Positions 17,644 through 26,247 of a DNA stretch of 64,000 nucleotides are shown here, piece after piece. The notes beneath the pieces were generated by a model. That model was given only the letters and a program-made list of their open reading frames with translations, did not search any database and had not been told where the DNA came from. The DNA comes from Planctomycetaceae bacterium. GTDB lineage: Bacteria; Planctomycetota; Planctomycetia; Pirellulales; Pirellulaceae. Position numbers and translations under genes: made by a program. Positions within the stretch are counted from its first letter, which is position 1. The number at the start of each line of letters is the position of its first letter. The DNA lies in the NCBI GenBank assembly GCA_021298315.1, contig JAJTFC010000002.1, positions 19,105 through 83,104 of the forward strand, in the 5' to 3' direction.

Positions 17644-19188
17644 ATGCGCATTGTTACGCCCGGTTCCCTGAGCAACAACTACGATTATTTGATCGTCGGT
17701 TCTGGACCAGCCGGTTCGATGTTGGCAAGTCAACTGCAGCACGTCGGACGGGTGCTGGTTCTTGAAGCTGGATCGATTCATCAAGGCCGATTCTCGCATA
17801 CGCCTGCTCTTTACCCGCGAAGTTTCGCAACACGGATCGACTGGAACTATCAGACAACGCCTCAACCCCATCTAGCTCATCGCAAATTCTCCTGGCCCTC
17901 GGGCAAAACCATCGGCGGGTCGTCTGCGATCAATGCGATGATTCGTATCGAACCGGCTCTGGCTTGCTTGAAGCAGTTGGAGCATCACTGCGGATCGGAT
18001 TGGTCGATCGGTTCGATCCTCAAAACCTTTGATCGCTTACGGAGTCTCTGGCAGGGGACAACTCCAGAGCTCCATGCAAATACCTCGTCACTTCTAGCGC
18101 GAGCGATTGCTCAAGGCGTCGGCACCTCAGAGGGACTCGCAACACCAGGATGGAAGATCTCTCCCTATGTTCGTATGCAGTCAGGCGGCAAACGACAAAG
18201 CATCCGACAGAGGCTTATTTGCGATGTGATGGCTGACGCGACTGTCTCCAAGCTTGTCATCGAGTCGGATCGGGTCACAGGTCTTTTAGTAGATGTCGAG
18301 GGTACGCAGATTGCACTTCGTGCTAATCAGCAAATCATCCTTTGTTGCGGTGCGATCCAAACGCCGAGGCTCCTTTTTCAAAGTGGCATTGGACCCAGCG
18401 ATTCGCTCGGTGATGCGGGCTTGGTATGCACCCACCGAGTCGAACGCATCGGCGTAGGCTTGCAAGATCACTTGGTCTACCCATTGGTCTTTAGGCTTCG
18501 AAACGGACAAGCTTTTTCACTACCCTTTTCCCGAGACGATCGATTGCGGTACGTTCGAGAGGGCAAAGGCCCAATGTCCTCGAATCTAGCAGAGCTCGGA
18601 GCCTTCACCGTTCCAACGGATACGCTGCAGGAAACTTTTCAATGGCACATCACTCCAACGCACTACTTAGCCTATCCCAACATCCCAGTCCCCTACCCTT
18701 GTGTCAGCATCGGAATCACTCAGTGCAAACCCACCAGTTCTGGAGCGATGATTCCCTTGCCCGCTACCGAAGGAGGCGAGTGCAACCTGCGTTCAATCCC
18801 GTTGCGTATCGACCCGGGTTATCTGTCGGATAACAGGGACAAGCAGGCCTATTTCAAGGCGATTCAATTAACCCGTGAATTCTTCCATAGAGACATTTGG
18901 AATGATCTTCTCGAAGAGGAAATCGCACCGGGCCCAAAACGAGTCACCTCGGAGTCGCTTGCGAGCCATTTTGAACGCTTTGCCACGACGCTTTACCATT
19001 ACAGTGGAACTTGCCAGATGGGAATCGATCCGAGGGCCCCGGTCGATCCGAGATTCAAGCTTCGGGGGATTGAAGGGTTGCGGATCTGTGACGCATCGGT
19101 CTTTCCCGAAATCCTGGGTTGCAACCCTCAAACAACGATCATGATGCTGGCGATGCGACTTGGTGATTGGCTACTTGAAGACTCCTAG
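17644..19188 (+). CDS. GMC family FAD-dependent oxidoreductase
   Basis: This 514-residue glucose-methanol-choline oxidoreductase has the FAD-binding motif YLIVGSGPAGSMLASQL at the N-terminus, the GMC signature GKTIGGSSAINAMI, the active-site region YHYSGTCQMG and the C-terminal LRICDASVFPEILGCNPQTT. ATG 17644 is preferred to TTG 17629. It oxidises an alcohol or sugar and passes electrons to oxygen, quinone or a cytochrome. The preceding SDR gene suggests a common pathway. No export signal is seen, so it is probably cytoplasmic. Confidence 0.92.
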   Translation: MRIVTPGSLSNNYDYLIVGSGPAGSMLASQLQHVGRVLVLEAGSIHQGRFSHTPALYPRSFATRIDWNYQTTPQPHLAHRKFSWPSGKTIGGSSAINAMIRIEPALACLKQLEHHCGSDWSIGSILKTFDRLRSLWQGTTPELHANTSSLLARAIAQGVGTSEGLATPGWKISPYVRMQSGGKRQSIRQRLICDVMADATVSKLVIESDRVTGLLVDVEGTQIALRANQQIILCCGAIQTPRLLFQSGIGPSDSLGDAGLVCTHRVERIGVGLQDHLVYPLVFRLRNGQAFSLPFSRDDRLRYVREGKGPMSSNLAELGAFTVPTDTLQETFQWHITPTHYLAYPNIPVPYPCVSIGITQCKPTSSGAMIPLPATEGGECNLRSIPLRIDPGYLSDNRDKQAYFKAIQLTREFFHRDIWNDLLEEEIAPGPKRVTSESLASHFERFATTLYHYSGTCQMGIDPRAPVDPRFKLRGIEGLRICDASVFPEILGCNPQTTIMMLAMRLGDWLLEDS

Positions 19189-19197
19189 GTGCGTGGC

Positions 19198-20949
19198 CTA
19201 AGCTTCGGAGGAACCATGGGCTCGCGGATCGTGTGCCGCTTCGAGACGGTTGCTCTGCCGATGGATCGCTTGGCTGATGGCTAGAGCTCCCGAGGCTTTT
19301 AAAGGGTGTCCCAAAGCGGTGAGTCGATCGCGAATCGCAGGAGTGATTTCCCAAGGTGTGCCAACACCGATTTGGTCTTCGAAGAGCAATTGATCGGGGC
19401 GCCATTGATGGTGCACCCGAGGGGCCGCGACGGCTTCGGCGACGCTACAACCACCGTCGAGGACTCGCAGAAGAACCTGCAGGGTCGCATTGATGATCCG
19501 GGGACCACCGGCTGCCCCGGCCGTAAGGATCGGTTGTCGGCTCTGATCCAAGACCATCGTCGGGCTCATGCTCGACAAAGGACGCTTTCCGGGCGCGACC
19601 GCGTTGGATTGCGAACCGATCAATCCGAATGCATTGGGAGTTCCCGGCGAGATACTGAAGTCATCCATTTGGTTGTTGAGCATCACGCCTGTGCCCGGCA
19701 CGGTCACTTTCGAACCCCACGAGGTATTGACGGTGCAGGTCATGGCGACCCAGTTGCCTTCATCGTCAGCGGTGGTCAAATGCGTCGTATGTTTGCGATC
19801 TTCTCCAGGCGCAGGTTCGCTCGAATTTAATTCTCGCTCGGAACTACCGTTAGGCCAACCATGGTCGATGTTTGAAGAAGCTCTTGCGCTCGAAAAATCG
19901 GCCATGCGGTCTTGGGCGTATTGCGGATCCAAGAGACCTGCGGGTACATCCACGAAATCGCTATCGCCGAGCCAGTGAGCACGGTCGGCAAAGGCTCGCT
20001 TCATGACTTCGCATAGCAGATGATAGTAAGCATCTTCGCGAGATCGCATCCAAACACCGATTGGATAGGGTTCGAGCATCATGAGCATCTGCGCGATGTG
20101 AATGCCTCCGGAGCTTGGTGGCGGAAAACCGATCACTTCGTAACTTCGGTATTTTGTTCGTATCGGGGTGCGCAGCTTGGGCTGGTACAATCGGAAGTCC
20201 TCGGCAGTGAGGATACCTCCGATGGATTTGAGGTAATTCTCGCAGCTTTGGGCGAATGGCCCTTGATAAAACCAATCTGCTCCCTGCTCTGCGAGGTTGC
20301 CAAGGGTGCTTGCAAGATCCTTTTGAACCAGCAATTCTCCTTCGCGTATCGGAGATCCATCAGGATGGAAGTAGATCTCCTTGGATGCGGGGTATTTGCG
20401 AAGTTCGTCGGCTTCTGCTGCGATGGTTCTGCCAATCGACTTCGAGGCCAGCACTCCGTCAAAAGCAGCTTTCTTTGCATCGGCGAATAGGTCTTTCCAT
20501 GGCAGTCGTCCGGCTGCGGTGTGCATCTGTTTCATGGCGGCGATTTGACTCGGGACGCCTGCAGCAAGCGGTCCGTTTTGGCTCAGTTTTGGATCGGCCT
20601 TGCCATCGCGAACGAACATTTGCTCGTGGGCGGATTGTCCAGCGGTTTCGCGTCCGTCGATCGCGAGGATTTGGTCCTTTGCGGTACGGATCAGGACTAA
20701 GCAACCACCTCCGATACCCGAGTTGTGACCATCGACCACGCCAAGAACCAGGGCGGCGGAGATAGCCGCATCGATCGCGTTTCCACCGCTTTGCAGGATT
20801 CTCATAGCGCTGCGTGTGGCCAACGGGTGGACCGTCGCGGCACCATGGTTGATGGTCAACTTATCCCAGCCATGGGCAAACCTAGGAATTCCAGTGCTTA
20901 GAACCCCGCTGGCTGCGGCGGTTTGAAGAAATGCTCTGCGTGTGGTCAT
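19198..20949 (-). CDS. ggt: Gamma-glutamyltransferase, Tat-exported
   Basis: This 583-residue enzyme starts at ATG 20949, giving a twin-arginine signal MTTRRAFLQTAAASG; the longer reading frame runs into hexamer repeats and is rejected. The mature chain begins with NHGAATVHPLATRSAM and NSGIGGGCLVLI. The processing-site threonine lies in KHTTHLTTADDEGNWVA and becomes the N-terminal nucleophile of the small subunit. GTVMLNNQMDDFS-like (GTGVMLNNQMDDF) and RPLSSMSPTMV are further signatures. It hydrolyses or transfers the gamma-glutamyl group of glutathione and peptides in the periplasm. It is convergent with the GMC gene. Confidence 0.93.
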   Translation of the reverse strand: MTTRRAFLQTAAASGVLSTGIPRFAHGWDKLTINHGAATVHPLATRSAMRILQSGGNAIDAAISAALVLGVVDGHNSGIGGGCLVLIRTAKDQILAIDGRETAGQSAHEQMFVRDGKADPKLSQNGPLAAGVPSQIAAMKQMHTAAGRLPWKDLFADAKKAAFDGVLASKSIGRTIAAEADELRKYPASKEIYFHPDGSPIREGELLVQKDLASTLGNLAEQGADWFYQGPFAQSCENYLKSIGGILTAEDFRLYQPKLRTPIRTKYRSYEVIGFPPPSSGGIHIAQMLMMLEPYPIGVWMRSREDAYYHLLCEVMKRAFADRAHWLGDSDFVDVPAGLLDPQYAQDRMADFSSARASSNIDHGWPNGSSERELNSSEPAPGEDRKHTTHLTTADDEGNWVAMTCTVNTSWGSKVTVPGTGVMLNNQMDDFSISPGTPNAFGLIGSQSNAVAPGKRPLSSMSPTMVLDQSRQPILTAGAAGGPRIINATLQVLLRVLDGGCSVAEAVAAPRVHHQWRPDQLLFEDQIGVGTPWEITPAIRDRLTALGHPLKASGALAISQAIHRQSNRLEAAHDPRAHGSSEA

Positions 20950-20994
20950 CGCTTTTTTGGCCCGTAGATCGACGACATCCCAAGGATTACCTTC

Positions 20995-21039
20995 GAGTAC
21001 GAGTACCATTCCATTGAGTACGAGTACGAGTACGAGTAG
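20995..21039. repeat. GAGTAC hexamer microsatellite
   Basis: Five exact GAGTAC copies plus a GAGTAG variant lie in two blocks, at 20995-21006 and 21016-21039. They lie in the upstream region of the gamma-glutamyltransferase gene. Replication slippage could change the spacing of its promoter. Confidence 0.9.
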
Positions 21040-21193
21040 GAATAGAACCAATCACAAAAATTCTAAGCCACAATAATTTCCGAGGAACCCTAAATTCAAA
21101 AACGAAAACTATAATCTCGCCAATGTTTGATGTTGCAGATTGTAATTCTAGTCCAAGTCCCCTCGGAACCCAACCAAGGCGAATCTTCTTAGC

Positions 21194-22090
21194 ATGGAAA
21201 CCTTGACCGTAGGCCAACGTGTTTGCCGTGCGATCTTGGAAGAGGCTTCATCGATCAAAGCGGGAAATGTCCATCCGCAAGCATCCTTTTCCAATATGAC
21301 CTATCGGGACTTTCAAGTCGCATCCGAGGCGATCGGCCAAGCGATCGATGCATCGTGGCACACCCATAGCCTTGGGGAAATCATTTTTGCAAGTGTCCAA
21401 GCGATGGCTCAAGCCGTCTCGGTCAACACGAGTCTTGGCACGATTCTGCTAATGGTTCCCCTGACTCTGTGCTCCGAATCGAGCTTTCCTAGTTTTGCAA
21501 AGCAGCGAAACATTCAAGATTATGTTTGGAACCCGCAACGGTTCCAAAAGTGCATCTTGGGGGTTATCCATGAATCAACATATGAGGATAGCCAGAGGAT
21601 TTACGAAGCGATCCGAATCGCAAACCCGGGAGGGTTAGGGAAAGTCGATTCCAGGGACATTTCACAAGCAGCCCCGGTATCGATCCTCCAAGCCATGGAG
21701 CAAGCGTCAAGCTGGGACGATGTCGCTTTGCAATACGCCAATGGATACGAGCAAATCATCCAGTGGACGTCGCGTCTGATCGAGCTTGCAAGCCAACATG
21801 CAAAACGAACCGATGCGATTCGCCAACTTCAAATCGAAATCCTTGCATCGCGGCCCGATAGTCTGATCGTCCGCAAGTCTGGTATCGACGTCGGAAAACA
21901 GGTGCAGTTTCGAGCCTATGAGGTTCTTCAAAGCGGTCGGTATGCAAGTCTAGCTTTTGAGAAGGCTTGGCGGCAGTTTGACGAGTATCTTCGCGAGGAT
22001 GGACACCGCAAGAACCCAGGAACGGTTGCCGATCTGATTGCCGCGACGGTCTTCTTGGCAAGTTATGCTTGGGAACCTGTCGATGGATGA
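21194..22090 (+). CDS. Triphosphoribosyl-dephospho-CoA synthase (CitG) family protein
   Basis: This 298-residue protein belongs to the CitG/MdcB family. Hallmarks are ASSIKAGNVHPQASFSNMTYRDF at the N-terminus, SVNTSLGTILLMVPL near residue 80 and a following all-helical domain. Classical members make the prosthetic group of citrate or malonate lyase, but no lyase subunits lie here. In bacteria with tetrahydromethanopterin C1 metabolism, including planctomycetes, CitG-like genes of unclear role occur among cofactor genes, so a function in cofactor synthesis is possible. The stop overlaps the radical SAM gene by 8 nt, which points to a joint pathway. Confidence 0.8.
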   Translation: METLTVGQRVCRAILEEASSIKAGNVHPQASFSNMTYRDFQVASEAIGQAIDASWHTHSLGEIIFASVQAMAQAVSVNTSLGTILLMVPLTLCSESSFPSFAKQRNIQDYVWNPQRFQKCILGVIHESTYEDSQRIYEAIRIANPGGLGKVDSRDISQAAPVSILQAMEQASSWDDVALQYANGYEQIIQWTSRLIELASQHAKRTDAIRQLQIEILASRPDSLIVRKSGIDVGKQVQFRAYEVLQSGRYASLAFEKAWRQFDEYLREDGHRKNPGTVADLIAATVFLASYAWEPVDG

Positions 22091-23087
22091 ATCCTTCAGC
22101 AGCAAAATCCGTCGGCTGCGGCCACCGAAGCCTCTACGCAGAGCCGGCGAGTCGATGGGTTGGACAAGTGAGCAAGAGCCCGATGGCCAAGGCGGATTGG
22201 TTTCCAGTCGAACCTATTTCCTTGTTGGTTCCGAATGCCGATTCACTTGCTCGATGTGCGATCTGTGGAAATACACGCTCGGCGAATCCCACACTCCACT
22301 CGGCTCGATCGCCGTTCAGATCGAGACTCTTCACGAACAGGTTTCGAAGGAAATACCGGGATCCAAGCATCCAGAGTGGATCAAGCTATACAACGCATCG
22401 AATTTTTTCGATCCTGCGAATGTCTCACCCGACGAGTACGATTCGATTGCGAAATTGTGTAAGGGGTTTCGGAGGGTGGTTGTCGAGAATCACGCTTCCA
22501 TGATGGCTTCTAAAAAAACTCAAGACTCAGTTCTTCGATTTCGCGATCTGATCGAGGTGCCTTTGGAAGTTGCCATGGGGCTCGAAACGATGGATCCAAA
22601 CGCGATGAAGTGGCTCAATAAATCGATGTCCCTCGAGCAATTTCAAAAAGCGGTGGAATTCCTAAATGGCGAGGAAATCTTTGTTCGGTCTTTTGTTCTG
22701 CTTCAACCGCTCGGTACCCGCTTGGATGAGTCTGTTGAATGGGCGCTGAAGAGTTGCCGTCAAGCGGCTGCCTGGGGATCGCAGCGAGTAAGCTTGATAC
22801 CTACGCGAAGTGGAAATGGCTTCGTGGAGGATGTTGCAAGCCAGATTGGGTGGGAGCCGCCGACGGCAAGCCAACTCGAAAACGCTTTTGATACTTTGCT
22901 CGGAAGATCGCTGGAAAATCAGCAGGTGGATAATCGATCGTGCATCTACACGGTTGATTTGTGGGATTGGAAAACGCTTGCGGGAACTTGCGAGGTTTGT
23001 AGCCAGTGGCGACACGATCGCTTGGAGAGGATGAACCAGTTGCAACGGGTCTTGGAAAGCCATCCTCCGAGAGCTTGCACTTGCTAA
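22083..23087 (+). CDS. Radical SAM protein
   Basis: This 334-residue protein has the iron-sulfur motif CRFTCSMC (CxxxCxxC) near residue 45, inside the segment TYFLVGSECRFTCSMCDLW. A TIM-barrel-like body with LEVAMGLETMDPNAMKWLN follows, and a Cys-containing tail (TCEVCSQW and HPPRACTC) may bind an auxiliary cluster. It resembles the COG1244-type predicted Fe-S oxidoreductases, but I cannot assign a reaction. I place the start at ATG 22083, inside the end of the CitG-like gene (8-nt overlap); an earlier start at 22038 is possible. Translational coupling suggests cooperation in cofactor or RNA-modification chemistry. Confidence 0.83.
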   Translation: MDESFSSKIRRLRPPKPLRRAGESMGWTSEQEPDGQGGLVSSRTYFLVGSECRFTCSMCDLWKYTLGESHTPLGSIAVQIETLHEQVSKEIPGSKHPEWIKLYNASNFFDPANVSPDEYDSIAKLCKGFRRVVVENHASMMASKKTQDSVLRFRDLIEVPLEVAMGLETMDPNAMKWLNKSMSLEQFQKAVEFLNGEEIFVRSFVLLQPLGTRLDESVEWALKSCRQAAAWGSQRVSLIPTRSGNGFVEDVASQIGWEPPTASQLENAFDTLLGRSLENQQVDNRSCIYTVDLWDWKTLAGTCEVCSQWRHDRLERMNQLQRVLESHPPRACTC

Positions 23088-23149
23088 GGGGCTTTCCTAG
23101 CGTCTATCTGTCCTCGACACCCTTCAAAGATCGGGCGATCCCGTAATCG

Positions 23150-23605
23150 TCAGTCTTCGTCCGATGCATGCTTGGGAACACGCGCAAGCGCATCGGGCCA
23201 CAGTGCGGATTGATCACCCCAAGGAGAATCGCACCATGGGAGGATTCGGCGGGCATTTGGCCACTTGCGGATGTCAGGGATCAAGTAAGCAAACGCCTGT
23301 GTTTGCTCCCTATGGGATCGGACTTCAATGACTTTACGCAGATATAGCCCACGGTCGCTTGCCGAGTCGTAGCCTTCGATGCCATCGAGAATTTCGAGTG
23401 TCGGTAATACATCTTCAGGATCGAAAGTCCAAAGTTCACCGAGAACCAGGTCGTTGCCTACGCAAAGACCCGGATAGCTACCTAGATCCCAAAGTTGGCC
23501 CGTTGCGATAGCAGGTTGGATACTCACGGGGCGTTTGGGCCACATCGAAGCTCGGAGTTGATCGTGTTTGAGTGTTCCGTATGCAAAAAAGTTTGAAATG
23601 TTCAC
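23150..23605 (-). CDS. Gamma-glutamylcyclotransferase-like (AIG2/GGCT) protein
   Basis: This 151-residue protein has the substrate-loop motif FAYGTLKHDQLR at the N-terminus, GQLWDLGSYPGL and the putative catalytic glutamate in LEILDGIEGYD, all typical of the GGCT fold. Such enzymes release 5-oxoproline from gamma-glutamyl compounds. A gamma-glutamyltransferase is encoded 2.2 kb away on the same strand, so a link to glutathione turnover is possible but unproven. The gene is convergent with the radical SAM gene. Confidence 0.85.
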   Translation of the reverse strand: MNISNFFAYGTLKHDQLRASMWPKRPVSIQPAIATGQLWDLGSYPGLCVGNDLVLGELWTFDPEDVLPTLEILDGIEGYDSASDRGLYLRKVIEVRSHREQTQAFAYLIPDIRKWPNARRILPWCDSPWGDQSALWPDALARVPKHASDED

Positions 23606-23644
23606 CGCTGGGCTCTGCTCCTTTGGATTCTCTTCTTTGTTCCT

Positions 23645-25144
23645 CTAGGGAATCGTCTTAAGGCGTTCTCCTTGGAGAAACTTCATGTCCTTGAGGCTGA
23701 TCATGCGTCGATCGGGACACGGTTCGATGATTACGAAAAGGGATTTGAGTCCATCACCTTGGAAGTACTCGACTCGGATTGGCAGGAGACCTTTTTTGAG
23801 TCGGACGATCCGCCCGGAGGGTTTCGCAGGATGGTTGCCGTCATTGTCGATAAACAACTCGTCGTTGATATAGAGTTTGCTGCCGTCATCGGAGACCACT
23901 ACGATGCGATAGAGTCCTTCGTTTTCGACGGTTGCATGTCCGAAGAAGCGGATAGCGAAATTATCGTTGCGGCCCATCGACAGGGTCGAAACATCGAGTG
24001 TCTCGCTCATGCCTCCTCGAACCGGCTGAAGCTTGTCGAAGTCGGGCATTTCATTGAACCGACCTTCGTAGAATTCGTACCGAATGCCGTTTTTGGTGGT
24101 TTCTGCTTGAACAGTTTCGAGTCCGCTGGCGGGCTCCAGAGGCCAGTCGATCTGGATAGTTTTACCGGCTCGTTCGATGTTGAGTTTGATCGAATCGTTT
24201 TTTGGCAAGTGCGTTTCTAGTAGAAGTGTCCAATCGAGCGAACTTTGAACTGGGTCGTCAAAGATCGATCGGATTTTGTCTCCTGGTTCGATGGTTTCTG
24301 ATTTGGGTGAATCCGTTTTTGGAGTTGAAACAGAGCGTACGATAGCCTGTTTGGAATCGGGCTCAAGTTCGATGCGGGTGTTTTTTGCGTGAGTCCATTC
24401 CGGTTCGATCATTCGCTGAGCGATTCGAACCGCGCGATCGATTGGGATTGCAAAACCGATATTTTGCTCACCTTCGATCACTGCCGAGACGATCCCGATG
24501 ATTTCACCTTCCATGTTCACCAGAGGGCCACCGGAGTTTCCTTTGTTGCTGGCCGCATCGAACTGGATGAGACGTTCGCGGCGGTCGTTGACATAGTTGG
24601 CCATAACGATCGCATTGGGGCCACCTTCTAAGACCTCTTTGGCGCTGACGATTCCGGCGGTAAAGACCAAGCCTCGGCCACCAGGGTTCCCGGCAACGAC
24701 GATGGGTTCTCCATTGATGACTTCTGACGAGCGACCCAGCCGGATGGTTGGAAGTGGGGTGGCTACATCGATGAGTTTCACGATTGCCAAGTCGAATTCG
24801 GGGTAGCGCGAAACAACTTCGAAACGAGCTTTCTTAGAGTCCGAAAAAAGTGCAAAGCCTTGGGGTTCGGGCAGCACGTGATTGTTCGTTAGGACATAAC
24901 CTAGAGAGTGGATGATCGTGCCACTCCCCGAGGAGATTTGATTGTTTCCGATTGGGGTAAAGAGTCCCACGACAGCCGGTTCGATCTGCTGGATCACTTT
25001 CACAAGCGGTGTTATGCGGGGGGAATCCTCGGGGATCGGCTCTTGGCAAAGCCCAAGAGCAGTTTGCCCAAGAGGACTTGTTAGGAATCCCAGTAAACCA
25101 AAAATCAGGGCTTGGAAGTAGGTGTTTCTAAGTGGTTGCATCAT
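23645..25144 (-). CDS. HtrA-like serine protease with degenerate PDZ region and PA14 domain
   Basis: This 499-residue exported protein has a signal peptide ending near residue 35. The trypsin-like domain holds the full triad: H89 in LTNNHVL, D118 in FDLAIVKL and S204 in NKGNSGGPL. Residues about 270-340 (EPGDKIRSIFDDP and IKLNIERAGKTIQI) look like a diverged PDZ domain. The C-terminal 150 residues form a PA14 domain (GIRYEFYEGRF, YRIVVVSDDGSKLYINDEL, LPIRVEYFQGDG), a carbohydrate- or ligand-binding beta barrel. A periplasmic or surface protease tethered to glycan is likely. The PDZ-PA14 ending replaces the usual second PDZ domain of DegP. Confidence 0.88.
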   Translation of the reverse strand: MMQPLRNTYFQALIFGLLGFLTSPLGQTALGLCQEPIPEDSPRITPLVKVIQQIEPAVVGLFTPIGNNQISSGSGTIIHSLGYVLTNNHVLPEPQGFALFSDSKKARFEVVSRYPEFDLAIVKLIDVATPLPTIRLGRSSEVINGEPIVVAGNPGGRGLVFTAGIVSAKEVLEGGPNAIVMANYVNDRRERLIQFDAASNKGNSGGPLVNMEGEIIGIVSAVIEGEQNIGFAIPIDRAVRIAQRMIEPEWTHAKNTRIELEPDSKQAIVRSVSTPKTDSPKSETIEPGDKIRSIFDDPVQSSLDWTLLLETHLPKNDSIKLNIERAGKTIQIDWPLEPASGLETVQAETTKNGIRYEFYEGRFNEMPDFDKLQPVRGGMSETLDVSTLSMGRNDNFAIRFFGHATVENEGLYRIVVVSDDGSKLYINDELFIDNDGNHPAKPSGRIVRLKKGLLPIRVEYFQGDGLKSLFVIIEPCPDRRMISLKDMKFLQGERLKTIP

Positions 25145-25245
25145 AGATTAACAAGCTACATTTAGCGCTGTGGGTTTGCAATCGAGCGGGATCAACCTGT
25201 CGACATTTTCGCCAAAACGGCTGATCAAAATGCTCCAAACGCGAT

Positions 25246-26244
25246 ATGCTTGGAGGCATGACGATTGAAACCATCCAAGTCCCCAACAACATTCCGCCAC
25301 CAGCAAGGCAATTGGCAAGCGTCCTGAGGAACCTGCTCGGGATCCCAGTGAGCCACTGCATGTGGCTCATTGAAAACAATTGTGTGGCCGTCAATCACAA
25401 GCCTTGTCGCAAAACCAATCTTCAACTAAAGCCGGGGGATTTGATTCAAATCGATCGGATTCCTATGCCGATCGCACAACCCTCACCCCGCAAGAGTTCT
25501 GGCAATCGAGATGCGATCGAATTCCTTTACGATGACCAAGACCTTTGTGTGGTCGTCAAGCCATCGAATTTGCTGACTGTACCAACGCAATATCGCGAGG
25601 GGCAAACGCTCGTCGGTCGGGTCGAAAGGAGACTCAAGCAACAGGACAAGAAGGCCAAGGTCTTTTGCGTCCACCGATTGGATCGCGATGTATCGGGTGT
25701 CTTGGTGATGGCCAAGAGTCTTGAAGTCGCTGAAAAAATCAGAAATCAGTTCGCGGCTCGAAAACCGGATCGTCAGTACATTGCGATCGTTGCAGGACTC
25801 GTCGAGGATGATTCCGGAACCATCCAAAATTACTTAGCCACCGACGAAAATCTCAACCGATACTCGGTCGAGGATCCTGCCAAGGGTGAATTGGCAATCA
25901 CTCATTATCGGGTACGTCAGCGTTGGCAAGACACAACGCTCGTCGAAGTGCGACTCGAGACCGGTCGTCGGAATCAGATTCGGGTGCATATGGCCGATCT
26001 TGGGCATCCGATCTTGGGCGATCCTCGGTACCGTCGGGATCTAGCAACGCATCGAGCTTGGCCTTATCGCCGTATTGCACTGCACGCAGAGAGTCTGGGT
26101 TTTGTTCATCCAACCGATGGTCAAGCGATGCGATTCGTTGCGCCATGGCCGCAGGAGTTTCGTGACTTTCAGCGGGGTGGATCGAAGCCTCGTCAGGCCG
26201 GCTCGGCCAATCGCAAAGTGGACACTCAGGAGAATCGGGATTGA
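25246..26244 (+). CDS. RluA family pseudouridine synthase
   Basis: This 332-residue protein has an N-terminal S4 RNA-binding domain (residues about 12-70) and a catalytic domain with the signature VHRLDRDVSGVLVMAKS, in which the aspartate after RL is the nucleophile. ETGRRNQIRVHMADLGHPI is a second RluA-family signature. It isomerises uridine in rRNA or tRNA; the exact site cannot be read from sequence. The start may be ATG 25246 or ATG 25258; a GGAGG lies too close to the second. The EboE-like gene follows after 3 nt. Confidence 0.92.
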   Translation: MLGGMTIETIQVPNNIPPPARQLASVLRNLLGIPVSHCMWLIENNCVAVNHKPCRKTNLQLKPGDLIQIDRIPMPIAQPSPRKSSGNRDAIEFLYDDQDLCVVVKPSNLLTVPTQYREGQTLVGRVERRLKQQDKKAKVFCVHRLDRDVSGVLVMAKSLEVAEKIRNQFAARKPDRQYIAIVAGLVEDDSGTIQNYLATDENLNRYSVEDPAKGELAITHYRVRQRWQDTTLVEVRLETGRRNQIRVHMADLGHPILGDPRYRRDLATHRAWPYRRIALHAESLGFVHPTDGQAMRFVAPWPQEFRDFQRGGSKPRQAGSANRKVDTQENRD

Positions 26245-26247
26245 TCG

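Noticed and set aside
20950..21051. Longer N-terminus of gamma-glutamyltransferase
   Set aside because: It is translated hexamer repeat; the twin-arginine signal begins at ATG 20949.
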